From: Jannaschia seosinensis
Lineage (GTDB): Bacteria; Pseudomonadota; Alphaproteobacteria; Rhodobacterales; Rhodobacteraceae
DNA length: 64,000 nt
Direction: 5' to 3'
Assembly: GCF_001408515.1 (NCBI RefSeq)
Contig: NZ_CYPR01000157.1
Span: 1-64,000, forward strand
Part shown: in pieces, positions 33,174 through 41,580 of the stretch
Layout: every line of letters starts with the position of its first letter
Position numbering within the stretch: the first letter of the stretch is position 1
Notes under the pieces: generated by a model
What the model saw: the letters and a program-made list of their open reading frames with translations, nothing else
Databases searched by the model: none
What the model was told of the DNA's origin: nothing
Made by a program: the position numbers and the translations under genes

Positions 33174-34154
33174 ATGAAGAATTTCTTGATCACCACGGCC
33201 TTCGCCGCCGCATCCGCGACCGCGATGTTTACCGGTGCCGCACAGGCACAGGAAGAGTGCGGTCAGGTCACGATCACCGAAATGAACTGGGCCTCCGCGG
33301 CCGTCGTCACCGGCGTCGCCTCCTTCCTGATGGAGCAGGGCTATGGCTGCAACGTCATCAAGGTGCCGTCCTCGACCACGCCGGCGCTCGCCTCCGTATC
33401 CGAGACCGGGACGCCCGAGATCGTCACCGAACTCTGGATCAACGGCACCCCCGCCTATGAGCGGCTGTCGGAGGCCGGCACGATCACCACGCTGACCGAC
33501 GTGCTGCTTCCGGGCGGCGTCGAGGGCTGGTGGATCCCGACCTACCTCGCCGAGGAGCATCCCGAGCTTCTGACCATCGAAGGTCTGCTCGCCAACCCGG
33601 AGCTTCTGGACAACCGCTTCCATCAATGCCCCGAAGGCTGGGGCTGCAAGAACACCAATGCCGGCATCATCGAGGCCCTGGAGCTCGAGGAAGCTGGCTA
33701 CGAGATCTTCCAGCACGGCTCCGGCGAGACGATGGCGACTTCGATCGCCGCCGCCGTCCAGAACAAGGAGCCGTGGCTCGGCTATTACTGGGGCCCGACA
33801 TCGGTTCTCGGCAAGTACGACATGAGCAAGGTCGATCTGGGCGAGTACAACGAGGAAGCCCATATGTGTAACGCCGATCCCGATTGCGAGGACGTCGGCA
33901 TGTCCTCCTACCCGGTCGGCCCGGTCAAGACGGTCGTGACCACCGACTTCGAGGAAAACCACCCGGCCCTGACCGAACTGTTGACCAACCTGACCTTCAC
34001 GAACGACCAGATGAACGAGGTTCTGGCCTGGCAGGAGGACAACAACGCCTCCGCCGAAGAGACCGCGGTCTACTTCCTGACGAACTATTCGGATGTCTGG
34101 CAGGACTGGGTGAACGACGCGGCGCGCGAGAAGCTCTCGATATTCATCCAGTAA
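33174..34154 (+). CDS. Glycine betaine/proline-type ABC substrate-binding protein, copy 2
   Basis: 326 residues, signal peptide ending GAAQAQ, mature ProX/OpuAC-type domain: ITEMNWASAAVVTGVASF, IVTELWINGTPAYERL, IFQHGSGETMATS and PWLGYYWGPTSVLGKYDM. ATG 33174, ribosome site GGAG 33158-33161. Paralog of copy 1. It precedes proW by 122 nt with a hairpin between, an arrangement that gives excess binding protein over membrane components. Quaternary amines such as betaine or dimethylsulfoniopropionate are likely ligands, not proven. Confidence 0.92.
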   Translation: MKNFLITTAFAAASATAMFTGAAQAQEECGQVTITEMNWASAAVVTGVASFLMEQGYGCNVIKVPSSTTPALASVSETGTPEIVTELWINGTPAYERLSEAGTITTLTDVLLPGGVEGWWIPTYLAEEHPELLTIEGLLANPELLDNRFHQCPEGWGCKNTNAGIIEALELEEAGYEIFQHGSGETMATSIAAAVQNKEPWLGYYWGPTSVLGKYDMSKVDLGEYNEEAHMCNADPDCEDVGMSSYPVGPVKTVVTTDFEENHPALTELLTNLTFTNDQMNEVLAWQEDNNASAEETAVYFLTNYSDVWQDWVNDAAREKLSIFIQ

Positions 34155-34168
34155 ATTTCGACGACGGC

Positions 34169-34188
34169 GCGGGCCCTGCGGGGCCCGC
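34169..34188 (+). terminator. Attenuating hairpin between binding protein and permease
   Basis: GCGGGCCC / GGGCCCGC, 8-bp perfect stem, 4-nt loop, 14 nt after the binding-protein stop, followed by TTCGCATT. It fits a partial terminator or RNA-end stabiliser for higher binding-protein expression. Confidence 0.55.
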
Positions 34189-34276
34189 TTCGCATTCCGG
34201 GAGCCGGCACGAACGACCGGCGCATCCCGCAAAAACGAACGAACCCGTACGACGAAAAAGACGGATCTGGGACATA

Positions 34277-35329
34277 ATGGCCACTTATGATGGATTGTTC
34301 GAGGCGCTCGGCCTCGGGGACTGGTGCGGGGGCGGCGCGACGGGCGGCCCTATGACGATGGCGGAGCTTCTGGCCCGGGCGCAGGGCGGCGGGACGCCGG
34401 ATGGCGCCGCCGAGCCGGCCGTACCGCTGCTGGAGACGCCCTTCCCCTCGCTCGATGCCCTCAACCAGGCCTGCGGCGCCATCCCGCGTTCGCGCGACAT
34501 GACCCGCGGGGTCGAACAGGGCTTCCTCGCCATCAAGGATCCGCTCAAGGTCGTGCTCGACCCGATCACGCAGCCGCTGTCGTGGATGCTCGACCTCTCG
34601 CTGGAGGCGTTTCAGGCCATTCCGTGGTTCATCATGATCCCGCTGCTGATCGCCATCGCCTGGTTCTCGACCAAGAAGGCCGGCGTGACGCTGCTGGTGG
34701 CGTTCTCGTTCCTGTTCATGGCGTTCATCAATTACTACGACGACGCGATCCAGACGCTGTCGATCATCTTCGTCTGCACGATCATCGCGGTGCTTCTGGG
34801 CGTACCGGTGGGGATCGCGATGTCGCGCTCGAACGCGCTGCAACGCTCGGTGATCCCCGTTCTGGACATGCTCCAGACGCTGCCGACCTTCGTCTATCTC
34901 GTGCCGCTGATCTTCCTGTTCTCGGTCACCGAATCCAAGCTCTACGGGATCGCGATCATCCTCTACGCCATCGTGCCGGTGATCCGCCTGACGGATCTGG
35001 GCATCCGGCTCGTGGACAAGGACGTGATCGAAGCGGCCGACGCCTTCGGCATGTCCTCCCGCCAGAAATTGTGGGGTGTGCAAATCCCGCTGGCGCTGCC
35101 CAACATCATGGCCGGCGTGAACCAGACCATCATGATGAGCCTCGCGATGGTCGTGATCGCCTCGCTGGTCTCGGCGCCGGGGCTGGGCGTGAAGGTCCTG
35201 GCGGGGATCCGGAACCTTGAACTGGGCGTGGGCCTCGTCGCGGGCTTCTGCATCGTCCTCCTCGCGGTCCTACTCGACCGCTCCACCAAGGCCGCGCTTG
35301 GCCGCATCGACGCGAGTGACCGGGGATGA
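34277..35329 (+). CDS. proW: ProW-type glycine betaine ABC permease
   Basis: 350 residues. A long soluble N-terminus (about 1-105) precedes six or more membrane helices (WFIMIPLLIAIAWF, SIIFVCTIIAVLLGVPVGI, FVYLVPLIFLFSV). The EAA loop AADAFGMSSRQKLWGVQIP contacts the ATPase. The ATG at 34277 fits the family; the open frame extends far upstream through the binding-protein gene. The stop overlaps proV (ATGA). Confidence 0.93.
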   Translation: MATYDGLFEALGLGDWCGGGATGGPMTMAELLARAQGGGTPDGAAEPAVPLLETPFPSLDALNQACGAIPRSRDMTRGVEQGFLAIKDPLKVVLDPITQPLSWMLDLSLEAFQAIPWFIMIPLLIAIAWFSTKKAGVTLLVAFSFLFMAFINYYDDAIQTLSIIFVCTIIAVLLGVPVGIAMSRSNALQRSVIPVLDMLQTLPTFVYLVPLIFLFSVTESKLYGIAIILYAIVPVIRLTDLGIRLVDKDVIEAADAFGMSSRQKLWGVQIPLALPNIMAGVNQTIMMSLAMVVIASLVSAPGLGVKVLAGIRNLELGVGLVAGFCIVLLAVLLDRSTKAALGRIDASDRG

Positions 35330-36396
35330 GAGACGACATGAACGAAGGCGAGGTGAAGATCTCGATCCGCAACCTTTACAAGATTTTCGGCAACGACCCG
35401 AAGGCGGCGCTGCAACACGTGCGCGACGGCGTCGCCAAGCCCGAGCTTCTGGATCAGTACGGCCACGTGCTCGGCCTGCAGGACATCAATGTCGACATCC
35501 GCGCGGGTCAGATCACCGTCATCATGGGCCTGTCCGGATCGGGCAAGTCCACGCTGATCCGGCATCTCAACCGGCTGATCGATCCGACGGCGGGCGAGGT
35601 CATCGTCAACGGCGAGGACGTGCTGGCTTATGGCGAGCGGCGGCTGGCAGAGTTGCGGCAGAACACCATGTCGATGGTGTTCCAGAAGTTCGCCCTCCTG
35701 CCGCACAAGACCGTCCTGCAAAATGCGGGCATGGCGCGGCGCGTGAAGGGCGAGGCGGGATCCGCGATCGACGAGGATGCGCGCAAATGGCTCGGGCGCG
35801 TTGGCCTCGACGGCTACGAGGGACACTACCCTGCGCAGCTTTCGGGTGGCATGCAGCAGCGGGTCGGCATCGCCCGGGCGCTGGCCTCGGATTCCGAGAT
35901 CATGCTCATGGACGAGGCGTTCTCGGCGCTCGACCCGCTGATCCGCACCGACATGCAGGACCTGCTCCTCGAGCTTCAGCGCGAGTTGCACAAGACGATC
36001 GTCTTCATCACCCACGATCTCGACGAGGCGCTGAAACTGGCCGACCATCTCGTCATCCTCAAGGACGGCGCCGTGGTTCAGCAGGGCGAGCCGCAGGATA
36101 TCCTGCTGCATCCGAACGATCCCTACATCATCGACTTCATCTCCGACATCAATCGCGCCCGCGTCCTGCGCGTGCGCTCGGTCATGGAGACGACGACGCG
36201 CGAGGGCAGCGGGCTGGCCGGGGAGGTGGATGCGCACCAGAACCTGGAATCCGTCATCGCCATCTCGGAAGGCGACACGAACCTGCATTACCGGGTGATG
36301 GAAGACGGCAAGCAGGTCGGGCTTCTGCACATGCGCGATCTGGTCAAGGCGCTGGTCCCGGTCGAGGCGGCCGATCCCGCGCGGCGCGTGGCCTGA
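35326..36396 (+). CDS. proV: ProV-type glycine betaine ABC ATPase
   Basis: 356 residues: IRNLYKIFGNDPKAAL of the ProV class, Walker A GLSGSGKST (about 69-77), Q-loop MVFQKFALLPH, signature LSGGMQQR, Walker B IMLMDEAFSALDP and H-loop FITHDLDEA. After about 260 comes a shortened regulatory C-terminus (FISDINRARVL, HYRVMEDGKQVGLLHMRDL), resembling one CBS unit rather than the paired CBS of E. coli ProV. ATG 35326 overlaps proW; ATG 35338 is an alternative. Confidence 0.93.
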   Translation: MRDDMNEGEVKISIRNLYKIFGNDPKAALQHVRDGVAKPELLDQYGHVLGLQDINVDIRAGQITVIMGLSGSGKSTLIRHLNRLIDPTAGEVIVNGEDVLAYGERRLAELRQNTMSMVFQKFALLPHKTVLQNAGMARRVKGEAGSAIDEDARKWLGRVGLDGYEGHYPAQLSGGMQQRVGIARALASDSEIMLMDEAFSALDPLIRTDMQDLLLELQRELHKTIVFITHDLDEALKLADHLVILKDGAVVQQGEPQDILLHPNDPYIIDFISDINRARVLRVRSVMETTTREGSGLAGEVDAHQNLESVIAISEGDTNLHYRVMEDGKQVGLLHMRDLVKALVPVEAADPARRVA

Positions 36397-36416
36397 CCCG
36401 CACCGCCACGCATCGC

Positions 36417-36446
36417 AAAGGGCGGGCCATCGCGGTCCGCCCTTTT
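36417..36446. terminator. Bidirectional terminator between proV and cydB
   Basis: AAAGGGCGGGCC / GGTCCGCCCTTT, 12 bp with one G-U pair, 5-nt loop, ending in TTTT on the plus strand and TTT on the minus strand. It serves both convergent operons. Confidence 0.88.
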
Positions 36447-36451
36447 CCGTG

Positions 36452-37477
36452 TCAGTCGTAGCGCAGACCCTGCGCCTTGCCCCGGAACACCCAATAGGCC
36501 AGCGCCGTATAGCCGAGGATCGACGGCACCACGAAGCAGGCGCCGACAAGGATGATGATCAGGCTCTCCGGCGCGCTCGCCGCCTCCCAGATGGTCAGCC
36601 GCTCGGGCACGACGTAGGGATAGAAGCTGTATCCCAGCCCCAGGAAGGCCAGCACGAAGAGCCCCAGCGCCGCGGTGAACGGCGCCCAGGCCCACCGGTC
36701 CCCCTGCGCCGGCAGATGCGCCAGCGACCGCCACAAGAGCGCCAGCAAGGCCAGCGACAGGATCGGCAGGGGCGACAGCCAGATGAAGGTCGGGAACTCG
36801 AACCACCGCTCCCAGATGCGCGGAGAGACGAGCGGCGTGGCCAGCGAGATCGCCCCGATCCCCACGACGAGGCCCCAGATGCATTCCTTTGCCCACGCCA
36901 CCGCCCGGCGCTGCAGGTCGGTCTCGCCCTTGAGGATCAGCCAGGTCGCGCCGATGAACGCGTAGCCCATCGTCAGCGACAGCGCGCAGACCACCGCGAA
37001 GAGGAGCGTCACCGCGTTCATCTCCAGCCCCATCACGTAAAGGCCCAGCATGAAGCCCTGCGAGAACGTCGCCATCAGGGAGCCCGCGAAGAACAGCCTG
37101 TCCCAAAGCCGCTTGTATCGCGCCCGCGCCTTGACCCGGAACTCGAACGAGACCCCCCGCAGGATCAGCCCGAGCAACAGGAAGAACACCGGCAGATAGA
37201 GCGTCGACAGGATCATCCCGTGCGCCGTCGGAAAGGCCACCAGAAGCAGGCCGATCGCGAGGACGAGCCATGTCTCGTTGGCATCCCAGAACGGGCCGAT
37301 CGAGGCGACCATCATGTCCCGCTCCGCCTCGCTGCGCGCCAGCGGGGTCAGGATGCCGACCCCCAGATCGTAGCCGTCGAGGATGACGTAGAGCAGGATC
37401 GACACGCCCATCAGGCTGGCAAAGACGAAGGGCAGCCAGATGTCGGGCTGGTATCCGAGAAGGTCCATAGGGGTCAC
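36452..37477 (-). CDS. cydB: Cytochrome bd-type quinol oxidase subunit II
   Basis: 341 residues, about eight or nine membrane helices. VILDGYDLGVGILTPL, IGPFWDANETWLVL, FPTAHGMILSTLYLPVF and GYSFYPYVVPERLTIWEAA match CydB/CioB. It pairs with CydA to oxidise quinol and reduce oxygen. The length and sequence suit the cyanide-insensitive (CIO-like) branch but this is not certain. Start 37477 overlaps the cydA stop (ATGA); 37468 is an alternative. Confidence 0.95.
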   Translation of the reverse strand: MTPMDLLGYQPDIWLPFVFASLMGVSILLYVILDGYDLGVGILTPLARSEAERDMMVASIGPFWDANETWLVLAIGLLLVAFPTAHGMILSTLYLPVFFLLLGLILRGVSFEFRVKARARYKRLWDRLFFAGSLMATFSQGFMLGLYVMGLEMNAVTLLFAVVCALSLTMGYAFIGATWLILKGETDLQRRAVAWAKECIWGLVVGIGAISLATPLVSPRIWERWFEFPTFIWLSPLPILSLALLALLWRSLAHLPAQGDRWAWAPFTAALGLFVLAFLGLGYSFYPYVVPERLTIWEAASAPESLIIILVGACFVVPSILGYTALAYWVFRGKAQGLRYD

Positions 37478-38907
37478 TCCGCAGGTTGCAGGCCGCGATC
37501 CTCGCGGGCGATGGCATCGACCATCGCCGCACCCGAGGCCGGGGTCAGGGAGGTGAGCGGCGCGTCATGGCGCGCCTTGACGGCGAGGTAGACGATCACG
37601 CTGACATAGGCGAAGAGCAGCGCCGCGTAGAGCGCGAGGTAGCCCAGGAGCGTCGACAGGACCATCGGCGCGGGCACGTCCGCCACCGCCGACGACACGT
37701 CGAGCACGCCCTGCACGAGCCATGGCTGGCGCCCGATCTCGGTCGTGTACCACCCCGCCAGCGTCGCCACCCAGCCCGAAAAGGCCATCGGCACGAGCGC
37801 GAAGAGAAGCGGCCGCGGAAGCCGGTCGATATGGAACCGCCGCCCATCCGGCGCCCGCCGCATCATCAGCACGACCGAAGCCCAAGACACCAAGAGCATC
37901 GCCATGCCCGTGCCGACCATGATGCGGAACGACCAGAACACCTTGTCCACCGGCGGATGCAGGACCGTCCCGTCCTCGGCCACGAATTCGTCGAGCGCCG
38001 GGATCGCGCCATCGGCATGGTGGGTCAGGATGAGGGACGCGAGGCTCGGGATCGCGATCTCGAACCGGTTCTCGCGCGCGTTCTCATCGGGCAGGGCGAA
38101 GAGGACGAGCGGCGTGTGCCCGTTCGTATCCGACCAGTTCGCTTCCATCGCCGCGACCTTCTGAGGCTGATGCTCCAGCGTGTTGAGGCCGTGCACGTCG
38201 CCGGCGAAGATCTGAAGCGGGATCAGAAGCGCGGCAAAGCCCAGACCCGCCCGCATCGAGGCGCGCACGCTCTCCTTGCGGTCGCCGCGAAGCCAGCGGA
38301 ACGCGCTGACGCCCGCGATGAGGAACGCCACGGTCAAACCGCTCGCCAGCAGCATGTGCCCGAGGCGGTAGGGCATCGACGGGTTGAAGACGATCGCCCA
38401 CCAATCCGTCGCATGCGCCGCGCCGTCGATCATCTCGAAGCCCTGCGGCGTGTGCATCCACGAGTTCAGCACGATGATCCAGAAGGTCGACAGCGTCGTC
38501 CCGAAGGCCACGAGGAAGGTCGCCAGCGTGTGCAACCAGCCCGGAACGCGGCTGAAACCGAAGAGCATGATCCCGATGAACACCGCCTCGAGGAAGAACG
38601 CCGTCATCACCTCGTAGGCCAGAAGCGGGCCGGCGATATTGCCCACGGTCTCCATGAAGCCCGGCCAGTTGGTGCCGAACTGGAACGACATGGTGATGCC
38701 CGAGACGACGCCCATGGCGAAGCTCAGCGCGAAGACCTTCACCCAGAAGCGGTAGGCCTCCATCCACTTGAAATCGCCCGTCCACTGGAACCGCAGCTTG
38801 AAGAACAGAAGGAACCAGCCCAGCGCGATGGTGATCGTCGGGAACAGGATGTGGAACGAGATGTTGGCCGCGAACTGGATGCGGCTGAGGATCAGGGTGT
38901 CCATCAT
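37474..38907 (-). CDS. cydA: Cytochrome bd-type quinol oxidase subunit I
   Basis: 477 residues. ILSRIQFAANISFHILFPTI carries His of the first helix; GTNWPGFMETVGNIAGPLL and FFLEAVFIGIMLFGF contain the haem b595/d Glu residues; the short Q-loop (about 250-330) lacks the insert of E. coli CydA, as in CIO-type enzymes. WYTTEIGRQPWLVQG is conserved. Start is MM at 38907/38904 and overlaps the regulator stop. Confidence 0.95.
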   Translation of the reverse strand: MMDTLILSRIQFAANISFHILFPTITIALGWFLLFFKLRFQWTGDFKWMEAYRFWVKVFALSFAMGVVSGITMSFQFGTNWPGFMETVGNIAGPLLAYEVMTAFFLEAVFIGIMLFGFSRVPGWLHTLATFLVAFGTTLSTFWIIVLNSWMHTPQGFEMIDGAAHATDWWAIVFNPSMPYRLGHMLLASGLTVAFLIAGVSAFRWLRGDRKESVRASMRAGLGFAALLIPLQIFAGDVHGLNTLEHQPQKVAAMEANWSDTNGHTPLVLFALPDENARENRFEIAIPSLASLILTHHADGAIPALDEFVAEDGTVLHPPVDKVFWSFRIMVGTGMAMLLVSWASVVLMMRRAPDGRRFHIDRLPRPLLFALVPMAFSGWVATLAGWYTTEIGRQPWLVQGVLDVSSAVADVPAPMVLSTLLGYLALYAALLFAYVSVIVYLAVKARHDAPLTSLTPASGAAMVDAIAREDRGLQPAE

Positions 38908-39455
38908 TGCGTCTTCCTCCGGAACGGGTTCAGGCGCGGCGTCCGGTCGAGCAGACCGCCGAGTTTGCGCCCCATCGTCATCAACTGGACGAGGCGCTCG
39001 GTCTCCAGCCGGCTCATCTCGTCGTGGAACTGGGTCATCATCTCGATCATCTCGCGCAACTCGGCGATCCGCGCCTCGGCATAGGGATCGTCCTGTGGGC
39101 CCGACATCTCCAACTCGCGCAGCTTGGTCAGGGTCGGATCGATCTCGCGCTTGCGCCGCTCTGCGACGAGGGTGCGGACGATCTCCCAAAGGTCGTCGGG
39201 CGTGGTGAAGTAGTCCCGCCGGTCACCCGGCACATGGCGCAGCCGCACGAGGTTCCAGGACTGAAGCTCCTTGAGACCCATCGACGTGTTCGACCGGCTG
39301 ATGCCCAGCGCGCCGGTGATCTGCTCGGCGTTGAGCGGCGTCTCGTTGAGAAACAGCAGGGCGTAGATCTGGCCGACGGTGCGGTTGATCCCCCACCGGC
39401 TGCCCATCTCGCCGAAGTGGAGAACGAACTCTTGCTGAAGGGGGGAGAGCGTCAT
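38904..39455 (-). CDS. GbsR/MarR-type winged-helix regulator of cydAB
   Basis: 183 residues from ATG 39455 (MTLSPLQQEFVLHFGEMG). The GbsR signature is present: GSRWGINRTVGQIYALLFL, then the winged helix with ALGISRSNTSMGLKELQSW and VPGDRRDYFT, and a helical dimer tail (about 110-160). Its stop overlaps the cydA start (TGATG), so regulator and oxidase form one operon. A 26-bp palindrome begins 5 nt upstream of the start codon, pointing to autoregulation. The longer frame upstream would run through the palindrome into the IS end. Confidence 0.92.
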   Translation of the reverse strand: MTLSPLQQEFVLHFGEMGSRWGINRTVGQIYALLFLNETPLNAEQITGALGISRSNTSMGLKELQSWNLVRLRHVPGDRRDYFTTPDDLWEIVRTLVAERRKREIDPTLTKLRELEMSGPQDDPYAEARIAELREMIEMMTQFHDEMSRLETERLVQLMTMGRKLGGLLDRTPRLNPFRRKTQ

Positions 39456-39460
39456 TTTCG

Positions 39461-39486
39461 TCCGTTTCAGAAATTTCTGAAACGGA
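39461..39486. promoter_or_regulatory. 26-bp perfect palindrome, putative operator of the regulator-cydAB operon
   Basis: The half-site TCCGTTTCAGAAA at 39461-39473 is followed at once by its exact complement (39474-39486). It lies 5 nt before the regulator ATG and must overlap the transcript 5' end. A perfect dyad of this size suits a MarR/GbsR dimer acting as autorepressor. Confidence 0.75.
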
Positions 39487-39551
39487 TGTAAGGAGCGGTC
39501 ACTTCGGGGTAAAGGGGTGCGACACCTGAGCTCGACTTTGTACGTTTTCAC

Positions 39552-39851
39552 TCACGTCCAGGTCCAGAAAACGGCCTCGTTCGCTATGAACTCGAGCGCG
39601 TCGTCGAGAGGCATGACGACGCCACCCATGTCATCGATATCCTCCCATTTGCGCCGGTGTGACCAGTATCCGAGCCGGACCTCGTCTCCGTTGCCGGTCG
39701 GCTTCAGGCGGGCAATCGGCGCCTCCGTCTCCAGCAGGTAGAGATGGCAAGAGCCCTTGTTCTTGTAGGAGCCGACACCACCACCATTGGCGTCGTCGAA
39801 AGCTTCGATGCGGGCGACCATTTCATCGTACAGCATGCGCAGATCATACAT
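39552..39851 (-). CDS. Hypothetical protein inside the IS (possible passenger)
   Basis: 99 residues from ATG 39851 (GTG 39857 also possible): MYDLRMLYDEMVARIEAFDD start cut here, a beta-rich middle (CHLYLLETEAPIARLKP, VRLGYWSHRRKWEDID) and an end VMPLDDALEFIANEAVFW. The stop lies 5 nt inside the left inverted repeat, so it is carried by the element. The hydrophilic strand-rich layout with a final aromatic block recalls small DUF3024-type proteins, but that is a loose likeness. It faces away from the transposase. Confidence 0.65.
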   Translation of the reverse strand: MYDLRMLYDEMVARIEAFDDANGGGVGSYKNKGSCHLYLLETEAPIARLKPTGNGDEVRLGYWSHRRKWEDIDDMGGVVMPLDDALEFIANEAVFWTWT

Positions 39852-39932
39852 GAGCACACCTCAAGATGCGTCATTCACTTTGCCGCGGGCCCCTGACTTG
39901 CATGGTGATCGGCGAGGGATTCGAAGCATGGG

Positions 39933-41315
39933 ATGCAGCAACATTCCACCTCCCCGCCGCCGACAGGCGTTCCGGTTCCCCAGATCCTGCGCGATTGGCT
40001 GCAGGAGCTGCGAATGTGCTTTACAGCTCCCAGCTGGGAACACGTGCTTGTTCTGGTCATGGGTGCAGTGCTGGCACCGGGCAAGCGCACCGTCAGCGCC
40101 TGCCTGCGGATGACCGGGCGTGCCGAGGCGCAGAATTTCTCAAGCTGTCATCAGCTCCTCAACCGTGCCCGGTGGAACACCCACGCCATGGCGCGGCACC
40201 TGCTGAGCATGGTCGTCAACCGCCTCGTGCCGGAGGGCCCGGTAGTCATCGGGATGGACGACACCATTGAACGCCGGTGGGGGCGCAGGATCACAGCACG
40301 CGGCATCTATCGCGATCCCGTCCGCTCCAGCCACGGCCATTTCGTCAAGGCCAGCGGACTGCGCTGGTTGAGCTTCATGGTGCTGACGCCGGTCCCGTGG
40401 GCGGGTGCCGTAAAGGCCCTGCCGGTCTTCACCCTGCTCGCCCCGTCACAACGCTCCAACCTTCACCGGGGACGCAGACACAAGCTGCTGACCGACTGGG
40501 CCCGCCAAGGGGCGCTCCAGCTCTGCCGCTGGTTGCCCGACCGCGACATCGTCTTCGTCGGCGACAGCAGTTTCGCCGTCCACGAACTGGCCCACGCTAT
40601 CACAGGCCGGGCAACGCTGATCAGCCGGCTCCGGCTCGATGCCAATCTCTTCGCGCCCCCTCCCGAGCGCAATGCGCGCTCCGTCGGCCGTCCGGCACAG
40701 AAGGGCCCGCCGTTGCCCAAGTTGAAGACCTTGCTTTCAGATCCCGCTACGCCATGGCACAGAATGACCGTCTCCTCATGGTATGGCCGCAAGCAAGGGA
40801 AAACGCTCGAGATCGCCTCGGACACCGCACTCTGGTATCGCCCCGGCACGCCGCCCAAACCAATCCGCTGGGTGCTTGTCAGAGACCCTGAAGGCAAGCG
40901 GGCCCCGCAGGCCTTCTTCAGCACCGACACCGCCCGCGAGCCAGCCGACATCATCGCACTCTTCGTCCGCCGTTGGCAGGTCGAGGTCACCTTTGCAGAA
41001 ACCCGCGCGCATCTCGGCGTCGAAACCCAAAGGCAGTGGTCCGACAAGGCAATCGCGCGAACAACACCTGCCTTGCTCGGTCTCTACAGCCTCATCTCGC
41101 TGTGGGCCTGCGATCTGCTGAGCACGACCAGCACGCCCTATGCCGCAGCATGGTATCGCAAGACCAATCTCACCTTCACCGACGCCACCGGTTCGGTGCG
41201 TCTGGCCCTCTGGGCAGGAGAGGTTTTCCAACACCCTCCGCCGGACCGGGAACCGCAAGAAATCCCGCCCGACCGCCTCGTGCGCATGGCCGAAGCACTT
41301 TGCTTCGCCGCATAA
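39933..41315 (+). CDS. DDE transposase, IS4/IS701-like
   Basis: 460 residues. Catalytic acidic residues are likely in VIGMDDTIERRWGR (about 110), IVFVGDSSFAVHEL (about 212) and RRWQVEVTFAETRAHLG (about 356; the YREK-like C-terminal Glu). FVKASGLRWLSFMVL and WYGRKQGKTLEI lie between them. It looks intact. The TAA stop (41313-41315) runs into the right inverted repeat. Family placement between IS701 and IS4 is not settled by eye. Confidence 0.9.
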   Translation: MQQHSTSPPPTGVPVPQILRDWLQELRMCFTAPSWEHVLVLVMGAVLAPGKRTVSACLRMTGRAEAQNFSSCHQLLNRARWNTHAMARHLLSMVVNRLVPEGPVVIGMDDTIERRWGRRITARGIYRDPVRSSHGHFVKASGLRWLSFMVLTPVPWAGAVKALPVFTLLAPSQRSNLHRGRRHKLLTDWARQGALQLCRWLPDRDIVFVGDSSFAVHELAHAITGRATLISRLRLDANLFAPPPERNARSVGRPAQKGPPLPKLKTLLSDPATPWHRMTVSSWYGRKQGKTLEIASDTALWYRPGTPPKPIRWVLVRDPEGKRAPQAFFSTDTAREPADIIALFVRRWQVEVTFAETRAHLGVETQRQWSDKAIARTTPALLGLYSLISLWACDLLSTTSTPYAAAWYRKTNLTFTDATGSVRLALWAGEVFQHPPPDREPQEIPPDRLVRMAEALCFAA

Positions 41316-41580
41316 TGTATAAAGTCGAGCTTAGATCAAATAGCCTGAACGGCCTCTTCAGCTTCCGCTGACGTCACCTTGTTTCAGTGAAGCGCCTCAA
41401 GGCCTCGCTCGACATTAATCCACCCTCCGATCCGCCGCTTGGTTCTGCGGGATAAGTCCGCGCGCTAGCAGCGGCCGCTCAGTCCGAAGCTCGGGCCCCG
41501 CCGCCGCTGTCATTTTAGCGTTCAAACGCCTGTTTATACGTAATTTCGCATCAAAAAATGGCTTCGGAGGTGACCCAGCC

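Larger units (their letters stand above)
39529..41331 (+). mobile_element. IS element of the IS4/IS701 superfamily, about 1.8 kb, with passenger gene
   Basis: Terminal inverted repeats: AGCTCGACTTTGTACGTT at 39529-39546 and, inverted, AGCTCGACTTTATACATT at 41314-41331 (16 of 18 identical). The interval holds a full-length transposase (plus) and a 99-residue gene on the minus strand near the left end. Flanks do not show a matching target duplication (CTGA against TTAG). It lies 43 bp from the cyd-operon palindrome. Confidence 0.8.

Noticed and set aside
39526-41334. 4-bp target duplication of the IS (CTGA / TTAG)
   Set aside because: The two flanks do not match; no duplication can be claimed.
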